Source: Haplosporangium gracile (taxonomy: Eukaryota > Mortierellomycota > Mortierellomycetes > Mortierellales > Mortierellaceae). From it: a stretch of 21,950 nt of DNA. A program made the position numbers and the translations under genes. The notes under the pieces were generated by a model. The model was not told the origin of the DNA. It saw only the letters and a program-made list of their open reading frames with translations, and searched no databases. This document shows, piece by piece, positions 1 to 9,793 of the stretch. Numbering within the stretch: position 1 is the stretch's first letter; the number at the start of each line of letters is the position of its first letter. The DNA lies in assembly GCA_015499985.1 (NCBI GenBank), contig JAAAUF010000413.1, positions 8,018 to 29,967 of the forward strand. The letters are read 5' to 3'.

Positions 1-839
1 CAAAAAAAAAAAAAAAAAAAAGGAAAAATAGCGCACCCCCCAATCCATCCATCCCTTCAATGTAGGATATAGAGTTTGCATAGTTCCTTTAAACCCTCCC
101 ATGGAAATGTTACAAAAAATAAAAGGGACACAGGTAAACAAACGAGGGGACGGGGTTATGAGAGCGAGGAGAATACAAGAAAAAAACGGAGGTTAATGTT
201 CGTCTTACTAACAAGGGGAGTGGGAGTAACAATATAAAAACAGGGGCATCACTGACACTAACATTTTTATTTTTCGACGGTTGCAGAAGCCAAGTTCAGA
301 AAAAAAAAAACGCAGGCTACTCCCCGTCCCTATGTTCCTTGTCCCTTTCTGTCTTTGCCAGTCTGGCTGTTCCTTGTTGCTCCTGGCTGTTTTATGGCTG
401 GCTGATTTGCTGGTTGGCCGGCTGTCTATATCCTTGGTTCATCTTGTTCGCTCCGTCAACTCTGCCCGTTTACTCGTCCATGTCCACCTCGAGGCTGCTG
501 CTTCATGCATGTATCTATTTTCATCCCACGAGGACCCTGGACCAAAAAGCAACATGCCTCACTTTACGCCAGAACCTTTTTTTTTTCATATCATTTCCCT
601 TTTCCAACTCCCCCTACTGCCAAAACCATTCGACCAATCCCCACAACGCTTCCTTCCAAATATTTTCGTACTCTTGTCCCTGTACACGCGACACAACATA
701 CAAATACAGATACAGCAACAGCGATGAACGACAACGACACCAATTGTACATATTTTTTATTATTATTCACAGAAAACACAAAAGTAAAAAAGAGAAAAAG
801 AGGGTAAAAACGGCAAGAAAGAAAAGGAAAGACGCTTCT
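1..839. other. Non-coding region downstream of RNR1
   Basis: I see no supportable gene here. The window opens with a run of 20 A (2-21). Open frames on the plus strand between 281 and 881 overlap each other in different frames, are rich in Leu, Ser and Phe from T/C-rich DNA, and show no domain. The right end is the 3' untranslated region of the minus-strand RNR1 gene, with an AATAAA signal at 756-761. Confidence 0.6.
756..761 (-). terminator. Poly(A) signal of RNR1
   Basis: AATAAA on the minus strand, about 80 bp past the RNR1 stop codon, in a run of AAT repeats. Position and sequence fit a canonical polyadenylation signal. The actual cleavage site cannot be seen. Confidence 0.5.
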
Positions 840-3800
840 TTAACCGCTGCAGCTCATGCAGGCGTCCTTGTTATCGATTGAGCACATCATCGCTGCCTCG
901 TTAGCCTCCTTCTCGGCCTCCTTGTTGATCGACAACTGGTCAACGGTGAACTTGATAGCATCCACAGCAGGACGCGAACGGAGGTAGTACATGCCAGTCT
1001 TGAGACCACGCTTCCAGCCATAGAACGCCATCGACGTGAGCTTGCCATAGTTAACATCCGCCATATGGATGTTCATCGACTGAGATTGATCGATAAACGC
1101 TCCACGGTCAGCTGCCATATCAATTACTACCTAAACACACAAACAAAAAATCAAAGTAAAGAGCATTAACAAACTTGTGGTGTTGGATCCACAAAAAAAA
1201 CGTAAACAAACAAATGCAAAAGAAAAGATGCTCTTACCTTTTGAGAAATCTCCCAAGTGGTCTTGTAAAGGGCCTTGAGATCCTCAGGGATAGAGGGGAT
1301 ACGCTGAATAGATCCGTTCTCGGAAATAATACGGTTCTTGAGCTGGTCGTTCCACAATCCCATCTCGACAAGATCCTTGAGCATCCAGGGGTTGACAATC
1401 TGAAACTCGCCAGCAAGGACACGACGAGTATAAATATTAGAGGTATAGGGCTCAAAGCACTCGTTGAATCCAAGAATCTGCGAAGTCGAGGCAGTGGGCA
1501 TGGGAGCGACAAGGAGCGAGTTACGGACTCCGTGCTTGGCAATGCTGGCGCGGAGAGTGTCCCAGTCCCAGAGATCAGTAGGGGTAACGCCCCACATGTC
1601 GGGTTGCAAGACACCCTTGGAAACAGGCGAACCCTCATACGTCTCATAGGTTCCATCTTCCTGGGCCATCTCGCAGGAGGCCTCCAATGCAGCGTGGTAG
1701 ATGGTCTCAAAGATCTGGAGGTTTAACTGACGGGCCTCGGGCGAGTCAAAGGGCATACGCGTCTTGATAAAGGCATCAGCAAGACCCTGTACACCAACAC
1801 CGACGGGGCGGTGACGCTTGTTCGACTTCTCGGCTTCGGGGACGGGGTAGTAGTTCTCGTCAATGATCTTGTTCAAGTTGCGAGTGACGACCTTGGTGAT
1901 CTTGTGGAGCAACTTGAAGTCGTAGGTCTGGTTGGCGACAAAAGTAGGAAGAGCAATACTGGCCAAATTGCAAACAGCGACCTCGTCGGGGCTCGAGTAC
2001 TCGACAATCTCTGTGCACAAATTACTGCACTTGATGGTTCCGAGGTTCTGCTGGTTCGACTTGCGGTTGCAGGCATCCTTGTAGAGCATGTAGGGGGTGC
2101 CGGTCTCGGTCTGGGCCTCCAAGATGGCATACCAAAGCTTCTGAGCCTTGATGGTCTTGCGGGCGCGACCTTCCTTCTCGTAGCGGTGGTAAAGAGTCTC
2201 AAACTCGTCACCCCAGACATCTTGAAGACCGGGGGCCTCGGCAGGACAGAACAACGACCAGTCGCCGTTCTCTTCAATGCGCTTCATGAACAGGTCAGGA
2301 ATCCAAAGGGCGTAAAACAAGTCACGTGCACGAGACTCCTCCTTGCCGGTATTCTTGCGAAGATCCAAAAACTCGAAAACATCGGCGTGCCAGGGCTCCA
2401 AATACATGGCAAAGGCACCGGGACGCTTGTTGCCTCCCTGGTCGACATAGCGGGCAGTGTTGTTGTAGACACGGAGCATAGGGATCAAGCCGTTCGAGTA
2501 TCCGTTTGTTCCAGCAATATATGATCCCGAGGCGCGAATGTTGTGGATGTTAAGACCGATTCCTCCGGCAGTCTTGGAAATCATGGCGCAAGTCTTCAAG
2601 GTGTCGTAGATACCCTCAATCGAATCGTCCTTCATGGTCAACAGGAAGCAAGACGACATCTGGGGACGAGGGGTACCGGCGTTGAAGAGAGTGGGCGAGG
2701 CGTGGGTGAAGAACTTCTCGGACATGTAGTTGTAAGTCTCAATGGCCTTCTCGACGTTGTCACCGTGGATGCCGACAGAGACACGCATGAGCATGTGCTG
2801 GGGTCTCTCGGCAACCTTACCATCAATGCGAAGGAGGTAGGAGCGCTCAAGAGTCTTGAAGCCAAAGTAGTTGTAATTGAAGTCGCGGTCGTAGATGATG
2901 GCCGAGTTGAGGCGATCGGCATTCTTCGTGACGCTGTTGTAAGTTGACTCAGAAATCATGGAGGCGTTCTTGTCGGTCTTGGGGTTGACGTAGGTGTAGA
3001 GGTCCTCGATGACCTGGGAGAAGACCTTCTTGGTTTCCTTGTGGACGTTCGAGACGGCGATACGGGCAGCCAGGATGGCATAGTCGGGGTGCTTGGTCGT
3101 CATGTAAGCAGCCTATATCGTCATTATTGAATCCCTCATAATTAATTCCTGTTCAATTTGTCCCTGAATGCTAACACAAAAAGTAAACAAACAGATGCAT
3201 ATCAAAAAAAAGGATCTACTTACAGTCTCGGCAGCCAAGTTATCCAGCTCGACAGTGCTGACTCCCTGGTAAACACCCGAGATAACCTATTTCATTCATT
3301 CATTCCCATGAAAAATGAGAAAAGTAAGTAAACAAGAATACTCAATTGAGGAAAGAATACTCCTCACACCCTATTGGTCACCACTACAAGACAATTCTCG
3401 TTTGACAAAAAAGTCAAAAAAGTATACCTTCTGGGTGACCTGGACGGGGTCGACAAAGTTCATATCGAGACCATAGCAGAGCTTGACGATCCTGGCCGTA
3501 ATTTTGTCAAAGGCGACACGCTCCTTGCGTCCTATGTGACATATAGGCAAAAAAGTTGTAGTCGTTCGTTAGTGGAAAAAAAAGTCTGATTGTTGAACAG
3601 TTTGCACTTCAGACACAAAAACAAAACGAGACAAGGATCAAAGCGCAGTTCTGAATGGGTGATGCTTACCATCTGAAGACAAGGACGAGCGAATGAGGCG
3701 TAACGGTAGTCGAGAGTAATAAAGGAAAAGGAAAGTAAGAAAGTAGATGAGTGGGTGAGCTTGGTTAAGGTCCGTCCATTTGTTGCTTGCCATGAGGCCC

Positions 3801-3916
3801 ATCCCTTAACTGGGTTGAAGTCCATTGTCGATGACTCGAACAAATAGCAACAAAGACCAATAACTAACAAGGGCAACAAACGAGGACGACGACATACCTC
3901 GCTTGTAGACAAACAT
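840..3916 (-). CDS. RNR1: Ribonucleoside-diphosphate reductase large subunit (class Ia)
   Basis: This enzyme reduces ribonucleoside diphosphates to deoxyribonucleotides in the cytosol, working with the radical-bearing small subunit. Exons on the minus strand, 5' to 3': 3916-3898, 3672-3670 (microexon), 3531-3428, 3286-3224, 3112-1238 and 1130-840. All junctions are GT-AG and in phase, giving 784 aa against 792 in human RRM1. The N-terminal ATP cone starts MFVYKRDGRKERV. Catalytic residues fall exactly at the classical numbers: Cys218 (MSSC), Asn427, Cys429 and Glu431 (SNLCTEIVE), and Cys444 (AVCNLAS). The tail ends in the redox pair CMSC, which reloads the active-site disulfide. Unlike yeast Rnr1 it has no long insert before that tail. 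The start is the first ATG, matching the conserved N terminus. The gene lies head-to-tail behind the GPCR gene and has its own 490-bp promoter region. The family call is certain; only the microexon is unusual. Confidence 0.98.
3670..3672 (-). other. Predicted 3-nt microexon of RNR1
   Basis: Exon 1 ends after one base of a codon (…CGA G) and the next obvious exon begins GA CGC AAG. Joining them directly gives KRGRKE, lacking the Asp of the near-invariant KRDGR motif. Between them, a pyrimidine-rich acceptor (CTTGTCTTCAG), the triplet ATG and a donor (GTAAGC) lie in a row. Inserting ATG makes GAT GGA CGC, that is D-G-R, and keeps the frame. It splits a 366-bp gap into introns of 225 bp (3673-3897) and 138 bp (3532-3669). 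Confidence 0.8.
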
Positions 3917-4085
3917 ATTGTGCGTGGTAAATGGGGTGGTGAAAAGGATAAAAGAAAAAAGAAGGGTAAGGGAGGGAGAAGGGTGAAAAAGAAAAGAAGA
4001 TAACGACGCGAGGGTACGACGAGGTTTTTGTTATGTTTTTTTTCTTTCTCTGTGACGGACGAGTTGAGATAAATTAAATGGGCGA

Positions 4086-4091
4086 ACGCGT
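4086..4091. promoter_or_regulatory. MCB-like box ACGCGT (proximal)
   Basis: A palindromic ACGCGT about 170 bp upstream of the RNR1 ATG. In yeasts this is the binding site of the G1/S factor MBF, which drives RNR1 and other replication genes. It sits in the same GAACGCGTCT context as the second box. Confidence 0.45.
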
Positions 4092-4131
4092 CTTTTTGTG
4101 TTGATTTTTAAGCGAAGGACTGCCTTTTTTT

Positions 4132-4137
4132 TTTATT
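4132..4137 (-). terminator. Candidate poly(A) signal of the GPCR gene
   Basis: AATAAA on the minus strand, about 270 bp past the GPCR stop codon. It lies inside an A/T-rich homopolymer-like stretch, so it could be chance. Confidence 0.3.
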
Positions 4138-4165
4138 ATTATTTCAAAAACATAAAAAATGAAGA

Positions 4166-4171
4166 ACGCGT
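4166..4171. promoter_or_regulatory. MCB-like box ACGCGT (distal)
   Basis: A second ACGCGT, 80 bp from the first and about 250 bp upstream of the RNR1 ATG, again as GAACGCGTCT. ACGCGT also occurs in or near coding DNA at about 1757, 5190, 7942 and 9100, so single hits mean little. The close pair with matching flanks is the evidence. Confidence 0.45.
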
Positions 4172-4403
4172 CTCGTTGACACGACTGACAAATGGACGGG
4201 GAAAAGGCTCTCAGATTTACTGTGGCTCGTGTTGCTGCTGCTGCTGTCCGTTCCTTGCCTTATCGTTTTTATCCACTACCTCCCGGGAAAATGTGCCCAA
4301 GTCAACCACTCCGCTGACTTCTCAGTGACTACGACGGCGAAGTCGACGCTTTTCCTGCTTTTCCTGCTCCTCCTGGTCCTCCTACTCCTTGCAGCTGCTG
4401 CTA

Positions 4404-7400
4404 CTACTCAGCAACCCTACTACTCCGCTCAATCACCTCACCCGTGCTCCCCTGCCCACTGAGACTCCCGGGAGTCGACGATTGATAGTGTTGCTGGTGC
4501 TGTTGATAAGGCTGTGGTGGTTGTGGTGGGTACAACTGGTGAGCGTTGATCATCGAATTAAAGTAGTTGCTCGATACCTGACTGAACCCCATCGACTCAT
4601 CCATGCCATTACTGTTACTGTTGCTGTTTCTCCTACTGTGGTGAGCTAGTGGCATGTCGCCATGCAGTGTCTGATCGCTCTCGCTCCGAGGATTCATTCC
4701 AGTTCCTGACTGCTGTTGCTGTCCTTCTCCTTGGTGAGAAGGTGAAGGCGGTGCAAGACTAAGACCGCTCATCAGGCCCAAGTTGTTCGTTGACAGGTTC
4801 CTCAGAGGCATCACTACTCCACCATCCCCATTCATACTTGCAGACCAGTGGTTGGACGACGGGGGCTGGCGATTGTTGTCAAAAAGGCTGTACCAGTACA
4901 GTAGGCGCTCCTCGTCACGGACTTGAAACAGGAAATCGAATCGGCCGCAGCCGATGATACGCAGGATGTATGATCCGGGCTCACGGGTGTGGATGAATAC
5001 GGATATGTATGTGAATGTTCTTCCTGTCTCTGGTTTACCCTATATTAATCGATACACAGTAAGAAGGAGAATGATTAATTACCAATGCATATTTTGATTG
5101 GGCCAAAATACATAACAATAAGAAACGATGATGATAAGTGACTTACAGGTTCAAAGCAGGTAAAGTAGCGACCCGCAGGGTAAAGAATCACGCGTCGCAT
5201 ACACCAACTTGACAAGAAAGGCACCCATCGATTCTGGAACTTGACTCCCATATATCCCATATGCGTCTCCTTCAAAGTCTCACCCTTGGACTCATCCAGA
5301 CTCCCAATACTGCCCTTTCTCCGGCCTGACAGATACTGAGACCCATCATTCATCGACCCAGAACCTCCCGATCCAGCTACGGCGGCGGCGGCAGCTGAGC
5401 CCTGAGTCAAAGCTGCCAGATTGCCATTGCTATTCACCCATCCACCATTGCCATTATAGATGAATCCATCTATGCTTTTACTGTCCGATCCATCTCCTCC
5501 ACCACCACCGACTCTTCCGATTCCTCCTCCAAGTCGCTGCTGAGACCGCTCGATCTGTGTAAACAACTCCCAGAGCTTGGGTAAGAACAAAAACATGAGC
5601 GAGAAGGTCGTGCCAAAGAGGATCACCACCGTTGATAGGTAGAACTTGATCAGGAACTGTTCGTTAGACAGGAACACTGTTGGCATTGCCAAGCAACCAG
5701 CCAAGAGAATGTTGCTATTTAAAGGTGACGAAAGCATCAACGCGGAGTTAATTACATAACCTGAAGAAGACACCATATTCTACATACAAACAAATGACAA
5801 GCTGACTTACTAGACAACAAAGGCGATTTGACGACATTCGTTGTAATTGGCGGCGACGTTTCTGTTCATGTAAGCCAAATAGGTGGCGATCAAGAGCAAG
5901 ACAGCATTGTAGGCCAACAGAACCGCAAAGAAAGGTGTGCTGTTGCCGCCATCCAAATTACTGCAGGTCCAGTAACTTGTGAAATCCGGTAAAACGATCT
6001 GTTTCAGAGCAGGTGGATACTTGATAAACCATGCCACCATAATCACCTACAGTACCAGAAAAGACTTTAGTTAGTAATGAAACCAATATAGAAACACAAA
6101 GACTAAACCAGACGATTCCTGAAGCGATCTTACCAAGTTGCTGAACAGGATAGTGCCGACAATCTTGAGGAGATGTGAGTCGCGGATGACACGTTTGGTG
6201 ACATAGATGTTGTGAAAGATTCTGTAGATGCGAAAATTCTTGGCCACAATGTTGCTCACGACCAGCACAAACCCAACATTGAGAGCCAAGGGCCTTGCCA
6301 TGCACGTAAACTTTGTCGGGATATCCAAACCCATCACCGTCGCAATGTATAGTAGAATAAACCCGCACAATTCCAAACAACAGAACAGCGGACTAATCAG
6401 GGCCATTGCAAAGATGAAAGATAGATATGTGAGTATATGAGTAACACACATTAGAGAAGCAACAGTCAACAATGTTAAGAAGATGTTTCTTTACCTTGAA
6501 GCCTTGATGACCTTGGCGTTTCGGTAAACAATGACGATCAACATGGTCAAGAGCGAGAATAGGACGCTGAGACCAGCCACCGAGATCATCACCATGCCGA
6601 TCGACGATCCAAACTTTGGGTTCAGGACCTGCAGTGGCGCCGAGTCAGCCGGGGTGTTGTAGGTCCCATCAAAGTACATGGGCTCTGACGACAGGTTAAA
6701 CACGCCCGAGTAGTAAGTTCCGATAGGTACAACCTTACCGCCTTGAAAGTTGTTTAAAATAAAATTTCTATTATTCACAGACCGTGCAGCTTGGTTTGTC
6801 AGTGATGCAGATGGCCAGAAACACAAGTAACATAGTGGTGTAAATTTGGTGGCGTAAAAGACAAAAAAAACCTTACCCGTAGACAACGTCGCCGTTTTCG
6901 TCAAAGACCATAGGGCCACCGGGTCCGATGTAATTGGTGTTCATCTCGAGAGGCTTCAGGAGGTTGCCCAGTCGTCCTGCCTCAAGAAGGTGAAGTGCTG
7001 TCCAGTTGCCTCTGATGGCCTTTGCAAATCCATTTGCCATCACCATCATACATGAATAAGCTTGCCTACAAGTACAGGTTGATATAGTGCAAATGATTAG
7101 CTGATAGCGCTATTACAATTACTTCCGTATAAAACCCAAAGGAAGGAGGCTCTTACACTTCGTTGCTGGAAATGTCGCGTTGTCCTGCATACGGATATCT
7201 AGATGTTACCAAAGGTGCGAAGTAACGACTATTAGTACTCCAATGGATGAAAAGGGCCAACTTAAAAACAGTATTGGTGATGATCAACACATACTCTACG
7301 GGGTCAAGGGCAGCCCACTTGTCCAGCCATTCCTCATAGGGAGGGTACCCATGCAACTTGAGCAGGTTATCAAACATAAAGAAGCCGTTCAGTTCAGTGG

Positions 7401-9623
7401 GCAAAAAGGTCGAGTTATCACCAAGCAGAGGCTCCGTCACTTCATTCACAACAATCCAGACATATTCCTTCGAGACAAGTCCTCGCTTGACAGCTTCCTG
7501 GATAAGCTTGGTTTGCGGGGCTCCTGCAGAGGCGACAATGACGATGCGCTGACCAGAAACCTTAAGTGCATCCAGCGCAGGGCCGACATCCAATGTTGAG
7601 CCTGCACCCACTTCCATTACTGCCTTACGGTATCCGATGGTGATGTTCCTCATCAAGGCTTGGTTCGCAATCGTGTCCATCACTATTTTAAATGATAGGC
7701 GCGTTAGCATCTCGGAAACATATCCTGACACGTCGAGCTAATGCAAAGGAACATGTTGGTTACAGCTTACTTTGAGATCCAAGAGAGTCGCCGGCATAAA
7801 AGACGGCAATGGTCTTCCACCCACGACTGGCAACAAAGTCCATCATCACTCGACCAAACATTAACTCAGTAGGGATGGTTCTGAAAAAGTAACCATACTG
7901 ATCTTTGTTTGACAGTTGTGCTATAAAAAAAGATGCGATAAACGCGTCAGATGAGGGGTAAGTTGGATGTCGGAAAGGGTATGGTAAGGGAGTGAATGTG
8001 CGCCGCGTATCGCTCAATAGTATTGCTGTGTAGGAGGGCTTCCATAAAAAGAAAATAATGCACCGCATTGGATACAGACACGGTAAATGTTTCGACGCCA
8101 AAAGGGACAAAAGGGGTAAAGAAAAATAGAATCAGGGACAACGAGAGCAGGGAGACTGGAAGGGAGGGGGGGTAGGCTGGTACACATCCTATGTTAAACT
8201 AAATGAAACCCACGGCACGACTGGGCTGATATGGAACGCTTCTTTACACGGAGTCGATTCGCTCCTTCCTCTCCCTCAACAACAGCAGAATGGCGTAACT
8301 GCGGAAATCCTTTTCACAATAGAAACATTGATGAGGAGATTCAATAGCAGATGTATTCTCAGATTCTGCGGCATTTTTCCTTTTGGCGCTTTTATCCCTT
8401 TTTTCGACATGTCTGCATGTGTATCATCATGCAGAGGGAGAAAGGAAGAAATAACAGTAAACCGAATAAAAGGGGGGCCAAAAGACACACGATAACACTT
8501 ACTAGATCCTGCAGAGTAAGAACACTGAGGGATAGAGAGACGACTTGTCAGCAACGCAGACTGGACAGTGAGAGCACTGCTCACGTCGCCAATAACCCCC
8601 GAGACGCCCGCAAGAGACTGAATCAATGACACCGTTGAGAAGATGGCCTGGGCAGCTCCAGAGTTTTCGGGATCATGGCCATTGAACGAGTCCTTGAGGA
8701 CCAGGGTGATGTACGCGCCTGGAATCAGTTGGTTCGCGTTAATCTCACTGACAGCCAACCGGATCGCGGACGTGCCACTATGTTCCCAAAAAGGAAGAAG
8801 CATCGGGTAAACATCAGAAGTCAGTGCGTCGTTGGCGAGCAAATAGGAGAAGCGGAAAAAAAATAGTTACAGATATGGGCGAAACGAGTTGGTGCAGCAT
8901 CTCTTTTTGTGTGTTTGTTCTCGTCGGGCGAAGGCAAGAGGTTTGTATTTACCTGTAGGATAGCACTTGTGTGATATTGTTTGGCAAGGAGTAGGGCAGG
9001 AGTAGGCCAACTCTAATTTCAAGTAGCCCTTGGCGATTGGTGACATTGGGAGTTATCTCGAGTGAGAAATTGGCGCCTGTCGGAGGGGTATAAGGGAATA
9101 CGCGTGTCGATGCATTGGGCTGATTCTGGGGGAGATTCAAGTTAGCAGATGGGGTTACTGATGAGGATGAAACGCTAGGCGGTGATGGGAGTGCGGAGGA
9201 GGGTAAAGATGGCTGAGGGGGGAGAGGAGGTGGTTGTGGAAGCGGGCTGGATGGAGAGGGTATCTTCATGGGGTGAAGCTGTCGTTTCCTATGGCGAAGG
9301 ACAAGCGGTGATTGTAGCGGGGGCTGAGTGTGCGAGCGCTTCTCAAGGACGGCGTTGCTGATATGTTGGACAGATGGGTGTGGTGCATGATCTTCGAGAG
9401 AGGACAGTTGGACGGGATTGGGCTGCAAGGGGCGCCTTTGTGTGGTTGAAGATGATGAGGAAGAGGAGCGGTGGTGTGAAGATCTGGCTTGGAGGTGGTT
9501 AGAGTGGTGGGATAGTGCTGTTGAGGATGCGCACCCGGGTTGAATATTTAGGTATGTGAATAGTAATACTGACGCTGCCAGAGCAAGACGGGAATATCGT
9601 GTGTTCGCGCTGAGGAGTTTCAT
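4404..9623 (-). CDS. Class C (GABA-B-like) G-protein-coupled receptor
   Basis: A predicted plasma-membrane receptor for a small extracellular ligand. Exons, 5' to 3': 9623-8953, 8777-8503, 7920-7771, 7682-7295, 7198-7157, 7065-6877, 6767-6495, 6392-6134, 6046-5811, 5714-5147, 5039-4404. All ten introns are GT-AG and in phase, giving about 1228 aa. Domains in order: signal peptide (start MKLLSANTRYSR, the first in-frame ATG); Ser/His/Pro-rich linker, roughly residues 30-200; type I periplasmic-binding (Venus flytrap) domain, 202-570, from EIRVGLLLPYSLP; seven membrane helices of the 7tm_3 type, 629-875; Gly/Ala-rich loop; PH-like fold, 980-1071; Gln/Ser/Asn-rich tail. Introns are 87-175 bp except intron 2 (7921-8502, 582 bp). 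The ligand is unknown: GABA-B likeness is by fold only. The family call is strong, but exact splice sites need transcript support. Confidence 0.93.
7921..8502 (-). other. Long intron 2 of the GPCR gene
   Basis: This intron is 582 bp, while the others in the gene are 87-175 bp. The flanking exons join in phase as SAGS-T-QLSNKD, inside the ligand-binding domain. I found no further exon, RNA gene or mobile element in it; the open frames there lack any domain. Confidence 0.75.
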
Positions 9624-9749
9624 TATCGTGGTTTTGTGTATGTGAAGTTGTTGGGCGAGTATGCTGTCAAGTGGAGTGTATGTGCGATGAAGAAGCAAGG
9701 AAGTGTGATGAGCGAGTGAAATGGTGAAAAGAATGAGGCAGGGAGGGGA

Positions 9750-9793
9750 TTGTCGTTATTGTCGTTGTTGTCGTTGTTGTCGTTGTCGCTGTC
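9750..9793. repeat. GTCGTT microsatellite
   Basis: An imperfect tandem repeat of GTCGTT and GTTGTC units, about 44 bp. On the minus strand it reads as ACAACGACA units, typical of 5' leaders in these fungi. It lies about 130 bp upstream of the GPCR ATG, so it is probably in the GPCR leader. Confidence 0.75.

Larger units (their letters stand above)
3917..4403. promoter_or_regulatory. RNR1 promoter and GPCR 3' region
   Basis: This 487-bp spacer lies between two minus-strand genes, so it must hold the GPCR 3' untranslated region (right) and the RNR1 promoter (left). No credible coding sequence is visible; the open frames at 4098-4462 come from T-rich and CTG-rich simple sequence. Two ACGCGT boxes stand in the middle. 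Confidence 0.6.

Noticed and set aside
281..881. Three overlapping plus-strand open frames of 100-180 codons
   Set aside because: They overlap in different frames, come from T/C-rich DNA, lack domains and splice logic, and lie in the 3' flank of RNR1.
1811..2524. 237-codon plus-strand frame
   Set aside because: It is antisense to the conserved catalytic core of RNR1 and follows from its codon bias.
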